Source of the DNA: Eudorina sp. 2006-703-Eu-15
Lineage: Eukaryota; Chlorophyta; Chlorophyceae; Chlamydomonadales; Volvocaceae
Length of the DNA: 64,000 nt
Reading direction: 5' to 3'
Assembly (NCBI GenBank): GCA_003117195.1
Contig: BDSI01000002.1
Coordinates: forward strand, 2,331,288 to 2,395,287
The translations under genes were made by a program, and so were the position numbers. Below, in pieces: positions 1 through 12,700 of this stretch. Numbering within the stretch: the first letter of the stretch is position 1; each line of letters begins with the position of its first letter. The notes beneath the pieces were generated by a model. That model was not told where the DNA came from. It did no database searches and saw nothing but the letters and a program-made list of their open reading frames with translations.

Positions 1-58
1 CAGGCCCGCGGCCCCCCGACCGACCGACTGACTGGCTGCTGCTGCATGACGCACTCAC

Positions 59-2616
59 CCGGCCCGAAAGGGTCGCCCACCACCGCGGTGTCGCAGGGCT
101 GCTGCTGCGAGAGGTACTGCAGCACGGGCTCGTCCGTCACGAACGCGTCCACGACACCCTGCCGCACCCACGACATGCAGGTGACGGAGTCGCAGTAGCG
201 GACCCTGGGCTGCAGCTGCGTCGCCAGGGAGTCCTTGCTGGTGGCGAAGTAGGCGGCGGTGGAGCCGTTGGGGTTCACGCCCACGCGTCCGTTCATTTTG
301 ACCATGTCCTGGAGGGGCGCGAGGTCGAGGTCGAGGTCCGGGGGCGGACGAGGGAAATGAAAAGAAAACCAGCCCAGACGCACCCAGCCGGTCGGGTCGG
401 ACCGGGGGGCGGGGGTGTGACGGTCCGGTCAAGGGACGTCACCCAGCGACGGGCGACACATGATTCAGGGCGACGGGGAGACTGACGCGTCCGCTGGAAG
501 GGAAAGGGGGGGGGTATGAGAAATTGGTAGACAATTTCAAACTGCACCGGGGGGTTGTAGCGTCCGGGGCTTTGCTGCACACGCATGGCCGCCCCTCGGG
601 TGCGCATCACGATTCCTTACCCCTCCCTCGCTTTCTCCCCAGCTGTTACTCCCCCCCCATCCCCCTTGCCCGATTTCCTGTACTATACCCCTCCTCCCCG
701 TTGCGCCATTTCCTATAACCCGCCCCCCCCCCGCGCCCATCGCCCACGGGTGTACACAGGACACCCGTTTGCCCTACCCAGCCCCCGGGTGTTCAATGTC
801 GAAATCGCCCAACCAGCCCCTGGGTGTATGTGCAGCCGCAAGTGTCCCTCCCAAATAAGCAGTTTGGGACACCCACCCACCCACCCACCCACCCACCCGC
901 GCCACCCGAGCTGGGTTTGGGACTTTGGGTTCGCCCCGGTTGCCCTCGCCGCCCCTGGATTCCCTTTCCCCTATCCCGCTGCACGCCTGGGGTCCAGCGG
1001 CAAGCCCTTACGCAGCGCAACACACGGCGGCACACTTCCCGCCGGAAGCCGCGGCACCGCCCTTTTTAGTCCGAGCAGCTGATCAGCCAGGGCCCCACCC
1101 GCTGGCCCCTCCGCAGTGGTGACTGCAGACAGCGACCCGCAGCCCGACAACTTGCCTGCAGGCCCCCTATGCCGACGTACGACCGCCGTACGGCCAGGTA
1201 CGATGTGAGGTTGGCCGTGTACGATGACAGTACGATCAGGCAGAAAAAGCAGTACACCACGTACATCACCTGCGCGAAGTGAGGGGGCCCCGATGCGCCG
1301 GGGGGCGAACGGAGGTTAAGAAGGTACGGTAACGGCCCGCAGCTCAAACCGCAGCATGGACCGAAGCACCTCGCGTTGGGGCGGGAAGGGACGTTTTGGA
1401 GCAAAGCTGCGTGCGGTGGCTTCACAGGGCCCATGACAGCCGTTGCACCGGCTGGAAGCCACACACACACACCTGATGTGGCGACTCTTGCCGCCTTACT
1501 CATGCATCAATGACGCCGCACTCCATCCCCTTTGCTGCCTTGGCATGCACGCTCTTTCGCTCGCACACATGATTACGACATTTCGCATCGTTCCGGATCG
1601 TCTTCGGCGGTGCTGACTACACGGCGTTTTGCTTGCAGGCGGGTAACAACGAGAGGATCGCACGCACGCACAGCATTGTGGTGTGAGTCTGTGTGGCCAA
1701 GGCAGCCGACCCGCACCAGCTGGTAGTATTCCGCGACGCCGCAACAACAACAGCGCGCCAAATCGACAGCGTTCTTCCGACACCTCAGCCTTTTATTTCT
1801 TATATGGGTCGGGCAATGGGTATATTATATGCGCATACGGGCAAACTACTGGGCGCCACTTGGCCCCTCGCATGTCACGCACTCCTGTTCTGCCTGCTGA
1901 AATAACACACACCTGATGTCAACAGCCATCCCTCACCCTTTCTCTGGTCGCAGCGCAGTTTGAGTACATTTCACACCAGTTTCCAGAGACCTCTCCGCCT
2001 CTTCCCCCCCCCACACGCTGGAACCCTACCTCCCTGCTTGCAGGTCGCGTCTGGTAAGGGAACCTCCGCCTCGACGGCGGCCCGGGAGTGCCCCAGGGGG
2101 TTTCCGTCAGGGCTGGATTACCTAGCTGCCCGGTCTCACACACACACACACACACACACGCACTCCTGTTCTACCTGCCCAAGCAACACCCACACACACA
2201 GAGGTGCGGGTTTCTTACTAAACACACACACACACACACTGTGTTGCCGGCGGTCCGCCTTGCTGGCAGGGCCGCATCGCGTCCGGGGCCACGCACACCG
2301 CCATCCCCCTACCCTACCTGCACGCCCCAGCTGTTCCGCCCGGGCCGCTCGGGTGCGCCGGCGGCCGCCATGAAGCTGATGAGCACCGGGTTGCCGTCCT
2401 CTGCGGACAGCGCCCGGGGGGGCACGGGGGGGCCCGGGCCCGGGCACGGGCACGGCAAGCAAAGATGAGGCAGCGGTAGCGGTCCTGAAAGGTTGAGGGT
2501 CTGGGCGGCGCTGTTCGGCCGCCTGTGCGCTTGGCACCGCTGGCTGGGGCCCGCAGGACCCCGTCCCACCCATTAAGTGGCCACAATGGGGGTGAGGGAA
2601 GGGAACACCCCCCCCT

Positions 2617-2650
<34 letters not shown>

Positions 2651-3798
2651 ATACGACGGCCGTGTCTGTGCTGCAGCTGCTGTTGCTGCCTTTCCCACAG
2701 GCTTGCCTCAGCTGCGTGACCCGCTTGCACCTCCCCACGCCGAGTCCCTTAGCCGTATGCGCTCTCCGTTGGCCGAGGCCGAGCGCATCCCCCCGCCCCC
2801 AAAAAACCTTAGAATGCGGCAGCCCTGGAGGGGCGCCGACCGCACCTTGTTTCGCGCGCGCCACCGCCTTCTCCGACAGCACCCCCGAGGCACGCAGCGT
2901 GTTGAACTGGCGGTTTCGGATCCATCTGCCGTACGCATCCAGCGCCCAGAACAGCAGCGCCACCGCGATGATGGTGCAGAGCAGCGTGATCCACAGCGTC
3001 ATGCTGAAGGGCGCCAGCACCGACAGCGGCCCCGGCGCGGTCATCTCCTGCCTGCGGTGGGTGGGTGGGAAACCCCGGGGGGAGGGGGGAGGGAGGTAGG
3101 GGGGAGGGCTGTTTTGGAGCCTGTTGGGAGTTGGTTTCGGCACGGACCGCGCGCGGTCCTCGGGGAGAGGCGGACGACTGAGCACACCCTCCGGGCATTG
3201 CCCGGCGTGGTTGAGGAGAAATTTGAAAGGCTGAAGTGGCAAGGGGCCAGAAATGCCAGGTTTTGTTGAGAGGGGGTTTGGCGCTCTGACTTCCAGAGAG
3301 CCTCCGCTCAGGAAGCCGAACTGCCCACAACCGAACTTACCAAGGTTTCAGACACGCTGGACCTCCCAACCCCACTCACGAAACGAGCAGTGCCAAACCC
3401 GCATCGTAGTATGAGAAGGTGCAGTCAATTACGGCCAGGCGCGACGCGGTCCGCGTAAGTGGGAACAGAGCGATGTCTGCCCGACGGGACACCAGTTCGC
3501 CAATGACTCCTGTGCGAAATGTGGAGATGTCAAAGTGTTGGAGCCGCGCAAACGCGACACTTGACAATTGTACACCCAAAGGTATTGACCGACCGTTCCA
3601 TGTCCCGTTGCTGAGCGTTCCGCCCGCATTCTGAGGAGAAAGATAGATATCGTATTGGTAGGATATATTACTGGTGATCAGAACCCGGTTGAGGAGGTCA
3701 ATAAGCAGGCCGGAGTAATACAGCGTGCCTGAGTTATTTGTAACGAATACAAAGGGGGGCCGATGCGCCACAACTATTTGGAGTCTGGACATGTTCAT
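59..3798 (-). CDS. Ionotropic glutamate receptor-like channel, 3' end beyond window
   Basis: Five exons can be joined in frame: 3380-3798, 2846-3051, 2318-2400, 1156-1269 and 59-308, giving about 357 aa before the left edge. Exon 1 is the S1 ligand-binding lobe, with the run ADIALFPLTRTASR, where the Pro, Thr and Arg match the glutamate-contacting positions of this family. Exon 2 holds the first membrane helix (ITLLCTIIAVALLFWAL), exon 3 a pore-loop-like stretch, and exon 4 the hallmark LSSYTANLTSYL helix. Exon 5 is the S2 lobe (MNGRVGVNPNGSTAAYF to GDPFGPG). No large amino-terminal leucine/isoleucine/valine-binding-like domain precedes S1 and no signal peptide is seen, so an upstream exon may be missing. 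The frame is open to 3840 but the first ATG is at 3798. The donor after exon 4 is GC (GCAAGT), not GT. Expected role: ligand-gated cation channel at a membrane. The family call is firm; the ligand is unknown. Confidence 0.85.
512..546 (-). repeat. Family-1 terminal motif (acceptor-side orientation)
   Basis: On the minus strand it reads CAGTTTGAAATTGTCTACCA then ATTTCTCATACCCC. It lies in the receptor intron 309-1155, about 200 nt before the acceptor of exon 59-308. Confidence 0.65.
1488..1912 (+). repeat. Interspersed repeat, copy A, in an intron of the receptor gene
   Basis: About 425 bp, nearly identical by eye to 44924-45345. It begins TTGCCGCCTTACT and ends CTGTTCTGCCTGCTGAAATAACACACAC, i.e. 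in a CA-rich tail. It lies in the intron between exons 3 and 4 of the minus-strand receptor gene. No coding capacity was recognised. The shared 3' end and CA tail suggest a retroposed (SINE-like or truncated LINE) element, but this is inference. Confidence 0.75.
1941..1992 (+). repeat. Family-1 terminal motif (donor-side orientation)
   Basis: Reads TCTCTGGTCGCAGCGCAGTT followed by TGAGTACATTTCACACCAGT, a diverged copy of the family-1 end motif. It lies in the receptor intron 1270-2317 and is reversed relative to the host gene, on the donor half. Confidence 0.5.
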
Positions 3799-6572
3799 AA
3801 GTAGAGCCGGCTGCAGGCCGTCATATACTACTGGCTCCACACCCAGAAGAGTTTACATCATTACTGCATACACGTCATTTGCAAGCACAAAAAGCATAGT
3901 GTCAGTCCGCGTTCTCTCAAGCTATTGAGGTCGTACTTTACTGTGTGTTCGTACGACAGTATAACCATTAGAGGAAAGCCCTACAGTATAACCCTCCACG
4001 TGTAAACGTTTTGATCTACTGACAAGCTTCTAGACAAACGTTTGCACTGTCAAGCAGGCATATGGCCGATTGTGGATATTGGAAACCTTGACGTGCGTCG
4101 GCGTGCCGACTGCCGAGCGCCTACTACCACCCTCTACTATTTTGGCCACAAGCACCACCCGAATGATCAGAGCCCCTCAATCGGCATTACCCTTCTGTCG
4201 TAATAGACGCGACGCGTCCTGACGCGCCGAGCCGCACGAGGCGTTCGTTGCAGCAGTTGCAGTTGGGGGGCGAAAGATTTCAATGGCCGACGGCGAAACG
4301 CGGGGATTAGTAGAAACGATACTCCGGAGGGTTGAGCGTACTGAGCTTGTGGCGACCGCTTGTGGCCTGGCAGTACAGCAGGAAGATTTCGTCAGAGAGC
4401 GACAGCGCACCGGCCATCGCGCCATCCAACGAAAAGTTGCACTTATCTACGATATATTGTGCCTACTACTTTGTTGCGAAAAGCAGATGAGACACAAAAA
4501 GAGCGGATCATTTACGACAAATATCCGCGCTCCTGCTGCGGTGCGACCCGGGACAGCATTTTCAGTATCAGAGAGATTTTCGTTGACTGGGTTGTTTGCT
4601 ATTGATCATGGCCTCACGATCAAAGCAGAGGAGCGCGCTCACGCTCACTTGAGGGCTTGACCTTAGATGTGCGCCTTGTCATTCCCAGATGATGGCGTGG
4701 TAATATCCGGTAGAGAACGATACAGAACGGTTGCGGTTGCGACGGAAACGCGGCGAGCGTTACGTGAGGTGGTTGACTGACGCTGGATCCATCTGGAGTA
4801 CGTTTCGGCGTCCACAGAAGGCAACCGCCGGAAGTGCTTCGCTGGTCGATTCAGTCGACTTGATTCAGGACCTATACAATCATGAGCACTGCGGAATATT
4901 GACACATTAAACATGCCGCGCTGCTGCCCAGGTCGCCAACAGAGCGAAGGCGCTGACAGGTCTTAGTGCTAGGCAGAAGGAGCGCGGTCTCGCACCTCGG
5001 CCGGGCCGTGGGACCGGCTTGAGGTTTCGGAGCCCGACCTATATCCTTCGGCTGCGGCGCCGTCCCACGCAATCCGCAACGGCCGAACGGCGAAGGCCGC
5101 AGAACCTGTGTCAGGCGTACTGCAGACAACACAGTTGCTCGGAATTACCAAGAGAAATACAACACGCAACCAGAGGGGATCGTCGGGTGACGACAGCTCT
5201 CCTCACAGTATGAACGCAATACGTTGCAGTGCCCCCCCGCCCCCCCCCCCCAGATCATCGGTGACAGGCTGACAACCTAGACGCCTGCTCACCACAGACC
5301 CACATGGCGTATGGGAAAGCAGCTCTCCCCAACTCCGTAGGGGCACAGAGCCAGCACCGCAAGCGCAGCGGAAGCCTTCCCCGGGGTTGCGTTACTACGG
5401 AAACCTCCCGAACCCTCTCGAACCGGCCGAACTGACAGCGTGACAGGAGTCAGCCACACAGCAGTCCATCAGCCGCCACAGGGCACCCAGTACCGGCCCC
5501 CACACTCCCTCCCCCTCCGCGAGTCCTGTCATTACAGCCCCCATCCCCATCCGTTCGACGGCCCCGTTGGGATTGGGTGCTTGTGGAGATGCCCCACCAT
5601 GTCGCCACTGGTCTTATGACCATCGTGGATGCGGCACCTGGCTAGGCCTGGGTGTACACTCCGTTCCGGGCCCCAGTCGGCTCGCGTAGCGATTGCACGC
5701 TTCGTTCATCAACGTGGGAAACAAACACTGATGTGCATGCAGTGGGGCCATCATGTCCCCCCGTGCGGCCGTTCTGTCCCGGGTGGACGGGGCTGCGTAT
5801 CCCAGGGGACGAGCCTCGGCAGCTGGCTGCCTCAGGCTGCCTGGCGCCGGACAGTTGGTGAAGTGTGAAGGATGTGGGGATGATTGCTGCTTCCTAAATG
5901 GCACATAAAGGGTGTCAGGTTTGGTGGGGGCAGAGCGCAGAGGTGGTGCACACAGTACAGCAACTCCAAGTCGTGTCCAACCCCGCACGTACGACAAGGC
6001 TACCGTCAGCGTTCACTGCAACAATCAGAGAACTCAAATGCATGGTCCATTATATCAGCAACATAGTGGATGATTTCATATAGATGCTCAAGGATCAGAC
6101 GCCCTCCGCTCCTCGAAGGCAAAACATACCAGTCCATCCCTTTTTACAATAACTTTATAACATTAAAACATTACCTTTATATAAACTGGACTTTATACAG
6201 TCGTGCTGTTGCTTGAAAACCTTTCTCGAATGCTAAATCATGGATAGCTTATAGGTTACTTGACAATGACACCCTGACCCAACGTCGCAATGGAACGGAT
6301 AATTTTACATATATGGAGCCACATGCGCAAGGGAGTGCCAAGTCATAGCGCCGGCCATTCGCCGAGCTGACGACCCGGCGACGATCACTTTTGAACCCCG
6401 ACATCGTTGCAAGCGCGTCTGTGACGCTGGAGGAGCGGAGCGCGTCGCCCCAGCTGCGGCCGCGGCCGCCCTTGACCCGGCTGCACGCCCACCCGCGGCC
6501 ACCAACGCCCTGCTCTCCTCGCCCCACAGCGCTGCGCACCGCTCCGGCGGCAGGCCCTCACACCCGCGCACC
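3799..6572. other. Intergenic region between divergent receptor and kinesin genes
   Basis: No gene is recognised. It probably holds both promoters. An AT-rich patch at about 6140-6200 contains TTTATATAAACTGG (about 6175), a possible TATA element some 400 bp before the kinesin ATG. A poly-C tract lies at about 5227-5251. On the minus strand about 4470-4313 there is a short open stretch ending in NPPEYRFY-stop after a possible acceptor; it could be a last exon of an unrecognised gene, but no family was identified. Confidence 0.5.
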
Positions 6573-6731
6573 ATGCCGCCGCTGTTCAGCAGCTCCCTGC
6601 GCGGCAGCAGCCCCATGCGCGGGTCAAGCGGCCTGTACGGCTCGTACAGCCAGTTCAGCCAGCAGTTCAGCCAGTACAGCGGCAGCGGCCACTCCTCCCA
6701 GGCGAGCAGCCAGCGCCAACTCCTAGCCCTC

Positions 6732-6765
<34 letters not shown>

Positions 6766-9700
6766 CGGTGCCCTCCGCCACCTCGGGCGTGCAGGTGCTG
6801 GTGCGCGTGCGTCCGCCGCTGCCGCGCGAGCTCATGTTCGACAGCGGCGTGGACGTACGGCCACCGTACGACATCAAGGTGTACAGCGACACCCAGGAGT
6901 TCAGCGGCCGGTACCACCACGTGTTCGGGGAGGACACCCCCCAGGCGGAGGTGTACGAGAAGATCCGCGACTGTGTGCCGCTGGCCCTGGAGGGCTACAA
7001 CAGCACCATCTTCGCCTAGTGAGTGGGCGGCGGCTGCAGCCGCGGCGGCGACGCTGCGCCCCAGCCCGAACCCGACCCCCGGGACGAACCCGAACCCGAA
7101 CTCGAACCCGAGCCCGGGCCTGAGGGCCGCCCCCCGCCCACCCAGCTTCCCGCGGCTTCCGAGGGGGCGGGGGCAAGGGCCTGAGGCGCCTGGGGTGCTG
7201 GGGTGCGGGGCCACACACGTGATACGCTTATACGTTGTACCCCTCGGCTGGTTTAGTCAGCCCCGCAGCCTGGCTCGGGGGGCTGGGGGGCTGGGTGGAA
7301 GGACCGGAGTGACGGGGGACAGGGGGGTGGCGGGTTCACTAGGGGGGCAGGGGCGTGGCAGTATCGAGCAGACGGGATGGATGGGGCCGCACCAACACGT
7401 GGGGGGGATAGAGGAGGTGGTGCGGGTGGTGGCTTTGGGCCGCTGGGAGGCTTGGGTGGGGATAGAAGGGGCTCTGCGGGTCGCCGCAGAAACCGCCGGC
7501 ACGCGCGGTTGACAGACGAACAGAGCCGTCCACACACACGTGTGTGTTTAACAAGAAGCCTACACATGTGTGTATGAGTGCGTGAGTGCGTGGGTGCGTG
7601 TGCATGTCCGTTGGGCGAAGATACTCCCCCCAGTGAGTGTTAACGAGTTCTCAATCCGACCTGCCGTTCAACATTCTTCATTCGACCCACCACCACCTCT
7701 TTGTTGCTACCGCCTCTTTTGTGGGCGTCCACCCCATCCTGCGCTCCCGCCGCGCGACGCCGCCCGATTCGGCGCCACTGACATGTCTACCTCCCCTCCC
7801 TCCCTCTTCCCGGCAACCGGCGATTTTGCGCTCGCTCTCCTGTCCCCAATCCTCGTCCCAACCCCCTTCCTGACCTCAACACCGGTTCCGACCCGCATCC
7901 CCAATCCCGCCCCCAATCCCCCTGCCCCCCTTCCAGCGGCCAGACCGGTACGGGAAAGACGTTCACAATGATGGGAGACGACCCCACGGGGGAGGCGGGG
8001 GCGGCGGCGGCTCCAGGGGCGGCGGGCCCGGGGGGCGGCGGCCCGGGCATCATCCCGCGCGCCGTCAAGGAGCTGTTCCGGGAGGCCAAGGCCAAGCAGG
8101 ATTCCGAGGGGACGGCCATCCAGGTGCCGACTCGATCACGGGGACGGGGAGGAGGGGGAGGGGGATCGTGGGGAGCGAGGGTCGGGAGGAGGGGGTTGCG
8201 ATTTCGCTGTCAAGACTGAACCCACGAGAGGGGAGGCTCGGAGGGCGGGCTTTGCCAGGGTGGGGTGGGGTGGGGGCCCGGCGTCTGGAGTCGGCTGGGA
8301 GGGGTGGGGTGAGGTGGGGTGGGGTGGGGTGGGGTGGGGTGGGGTGGGGTGGGGTATAGCGTATAGAGATGGGGATGGGGTTGGGCGAGTGAGGATGCGG
8401 GAGGCGGGGTTGTGTAGGACTACAGCTGCTCCCGATCTCCTCAACCCCCCCTTTGCTGCGGGACAACGCTTGGCGCTCTTTCTTACCGCCCCCTTCCCCC
8501 GCCCCGCCGTGTGAGCACTGACAGTCCACCCACGGTGTCCACTCAGGGTTTGCTCTGTCCCCGCATGTCCCCTCTGTCCCATCTGTTTATAACCCTCCCA
8601 GCCCCTTGCCCTCCCCCTCCTCCCCCCTCTGGCCCTCCACCCCCCCTCCCCCCTTCCCCCCCTCCCCTCCCTGGCCTTCTAGGTGATTGTGAGCTACATG
8701 GAGATCTACAACGACCGCCTCCACGATCTGCTACAGCCGTACAAGCCACAGTCGGCCAAGTGAGGCAGTCGCTGTCTTGAGACTGACACTGACATAGGGG
8801 GGTGTCCAACCGGGCATAACCGGGTGTGTGTGTGTTGGGGGGGGGGTCAAAAAGAAACAGCCGGGGGTGGGGCAGGGGAGCTGCCGGAAGGGGGCCGCGT
8901 GTTGCCGACTCGGGGGGGGGGGCCGACAGGGCAGGGCTGCCGGCGGGTTCGGGCGCAGTCCCCAAACCTGTGGTCCCAAACCAGGTCCCCAGGCAGCCAG
9001 GGTTATCTTGTTTGGGCCCGGCCGGGCCATTCAATGATTGAATTCAATCGATGTATTGGTATGCATGCTTGTTTGTGGCACACATCCTTGTCCTTTGCTT
9101 TTATTCCCTGGAGCGGTATCTCGTTTTGGTGCATGGCCGCATGGCAGTACAACGTGGGCCGACCTCGTGGTCGGCCACCTCCCCCCTTCCCCGCCGCGTT
9201 GGGCCCCTCCCCCCTCGTTATGCCGCGAGACCGGCTCCCGCCCTCCCCCCTCCCCCGTCGCTCTGGCAGCAACGCAGTTTGAAATGTCTACCAATTTCCT
9301 ATACCCCCCTCCCCGGGTCCGTTCTGGGCTTGTTAATCGCTTCAGTCCCCTCCCGCCCTGCTCTGGCAGCAGAGCAGCTCCACTGTATCGACATTTTCGT
9401 TCAACCCAACCTCCCTGCTTCATCTTACGTCATCCAATGTCGTATACCGTACACTCCCCCTAAACCCTAGCCCTTCTGTCAACAAAGACAGCGCAGAAAT
9501 TGCGAAAAAAATTACCGATTGTGTAGCAGGTGTCCTAACTCGGCCCCCGGCCCCCCCGCCTCCTTTCCGCCGCCCCAGGGACCCGGCCGATGTGAACCAG
9601 AAGCGGGCCCTCCTCGAGGTGAGGGAGGACGCCAAGGGACACACCTACGTGCCCAACCTGCTCTGCGTTAAGGTCAAGTCGTACAAGTCCGTCTACCAGC

Positions 9701-12700
9701 TCATCGCCAAGGGTGGGTGCGGCGGGGGCCGGGGCCGGGGCCGGGCATGCAGCCCGCGGTGCGGTACAGGGAGGGCGGGAGGGGGGTTGGGGCGGGCCCG
9801 CACACCGGCGGCTCCAGCTCCCCGGGGGTACGGCGGCACCTACGACCGACCGAGGCCGCTTGGAAGGCGCGTGTGCCTTCCTTCCTCCCCCTGCTTCTAC
9901 GCCTTCGGCTATCCTGTCTGCCCCCTCGCCGAGACGTCAAGCCAAGCAAAGCAGCATGGTCATGACGCCCCTCCTCATGGCCTCTCCGTTGATCTCGAAC
10001 TCTGTTCCCGGCTTGCCCCTCTCAAGCCCTGTTCCCGGCTGACCCCCCTCCCTTGACTGTTGACTCCCTCCCTCCCCATCCCCCTCCCCGCCACCAGGCA
10101 ACCGCAACCGCGCGGTACGGCACACCGAGATGAATCAGGCATCCTCCCGCAGCCACGCCATCCTGCAGCTCGTCATCGAGCAGTGGCCCAACGGCGGCGC
10201 CGACGGCACCGTCCTGCGATCCAAACTCAACTTTGTGGACCTGGCGGGAAGCGAGCGCTGGAACATCGCCGCCGGCGGCGGCTGGGACGGCGGCGCCGAT
10301 TTGTACGGCGAAGACCGCGTCAACGAGATGACGGCCATCAACGGCTCCTTGTCGGCGCTGGGCAGCGTCGTCGCGGCGCTGACGGAGCGCCGTACACATG
10401 TGCCGTACAGGGACAGCCGGCTGACGCACCTGCTGCAGGACTCGCTGGGCGGGAACTGCCGTACGACGGTGCTGGCGACGCTGTCGCCGTCGGTCGACGC
10501 GTTCGAGGAGAGCTGCTCGACGTTGAGGTTCGCGGATCGAGCCCGGGCGATCGCAAATAATCCGGTGGTGAACGCCAGTCGGGACATGGGGTCCATCCTG
10601 GCGCTCAAAGAAAAGGAGATCCAGCGGCTGAGGAGCATGCTGAGTCAGCTGACGGGCGGCAAGCCGCCGACGCCGGGCGGCAGCGGCGCGGAGGGGGTAA
10701 GAAGCGGCGGCGGCGACGGCGGCGGCAGGGGCGGGGGCGGCGGCGGGGGCGGGGGCGGGGTGAACTACTACGCAATCGGTGATTGTTTCGCGATTTCGCT
10801 GTCTTTATACTGACAAAAGGGGGCGGCGGCGTCCGCGGCGGCGTCCGCGGCGGCGGCGGCGGCGGCAGGGCCCCGGGGAAGGCTGGTTGGATCAGTACGG
10901 CACCTTGCCTGTGAGATGGTGCGGCGGTGGCGGGGCAGGTGGTGGACATCGGGCGGGTCGAGGGGGGGTGCTGGGGGCTTGCAGTCTTGCGTGTGTGTTT
11001 GATGAGGAACCCGCCCGAACCGCCCAATGCCCTGCCTGCGTCTGTGTTTGCAGCGCGGGAATCTGCCCAACCCAGTCATGTGTGTAACCCACCCACCCAC
11101 CCCTCCTTACCCTCAGGCCGGTGACGCCTCCTCCGCCGCCCGGCTGGCGGAGGAGCTCGAGGAGACCCGTAAGGCCCTCGAGATGGAGCGGGCGCTGAGG
11201 ACGGAGCTGCAACAGCGGCTGCACGCTGGGTCCGGCGGCGGCGTCAGCGCCGTCGACGGCAGCGTCGGCGGCGCCGGCGGCGTCGTGCTCGACGCCACGA
11301 CGGTCCTGTCGCTCAGCACGCCCGCCACGGCCTTCGACGCAGCCGGCACGCCGCCGGCGCGACCTGGCAGCAGCCTGCGCAGCAGCGCGGGCAGCGCGGG
11401 CAGCACCGGCGGCCTCGGCCTCCGCGGTCCGGGCCCCGCCGGCATCACCGGCCCCGCCGACTTCTTCCGCGTCTCCACGCCCTCCACGCCCTTAAACTCC
11501 CTGCCCACGCACCTCTCCGGCCCCAGCGGTGGCGGCGGCAGCGGTGGCGTCGGACCCAGCGGCCGCATCGCGTCCTCGCCGTCGTCATCTGCCGTACTGA
11601 CGCCAACGCGCATCGGCGGCGGCGGCGGCGGCCCGCCGGCCCTCGCTCGCTCACGCAGCAACCTGTTGAGCAGCCACGGGCTCCCGGGCAGCAGTGGAGG
11701 CGGCGGCGGCGGCGGCGGGCCGTCGCCGCCGCGGCGGCGCGGAGAGATGCGCCGTCTCAGCTTCGACGAAGCGATCCTGTCCATCAAGAATCAGATCCTG
11801 AGCCTGACCGCGCAGGAGCGTGCGCGCTTCAAGGCGCGGCAGCCGCCGCCGCAGCGCGGCAACTGGGGCGGCCTGCCGCCGCAGCCGCCGCCGGGCGCCG
11901 CGGCGGCGGCGGCGGCGCCGCCGCCGCCGCTTGCCGCCAACCCCTCCAGCTCCGCCATCCCCTCCTCGCTGACGAGCCGCACCCGCGCTGCAGTTGGGAT
12001 CTACGGCAGCGGCGGCGGCGGCGGCGGGCCGGCGGCGCAGCCGCTGCGGCAGCAGCGGCGGCCGCCGGTGCTGACGGTGCCGCACGGCGCGGTGGGCGCG
12101 GCGTCGCTGGGTGCCGGCGGCGGCGGCAGCCTGGCGCAGATGCACAGCATTGAATTGACGGACAGTCCCACGGGGAGCGACCGACCGTCCCCTGGGTCGG
12201 TCCTCATAGGGCCCTCCGCGTCGGCGGCGGCGGCGCAGCTCCGGCTCTTCATGGAGCAGGGCCCCAGCCCCAAGGCGGCGCGCGCGCCGCCGCCGCCGCC
12301 GCCGCCGGCGGGTCCGTCGGAGCCGCCGGCGGCCTCGCACGCCCGCCAGCCGCTGGCCGCCGGCCGCGGCGACGCGGGACGCGGCGCGAGGGCCGCGGCG
12401 GCTCGCAGCCCGGGTCGAAGCGAGGTGGTCACTGACTACGAGGACGACTTCGAAGACGCGCAGGCGGAGGACGGGAGGAGGGGGAGCGACGACAGCAGCG
12501 GCGGCCGCGGCAGCAGCAACGGATATAACGATAATAAGGGTGATAACGGCAGCGAGGAGGACGACATCGAGGACGATGTTGACGGCGGCGGCGGGCGGTC
12601 GGGGGGACGGCGCGGGGCGGCGAGGACGACCGACCCGCGGGCTAAGGCGAAGGCCAAGGTCGGGCCGAAGGCGAAGGAGAGGCCCAGGGCCGGGGCCAGG

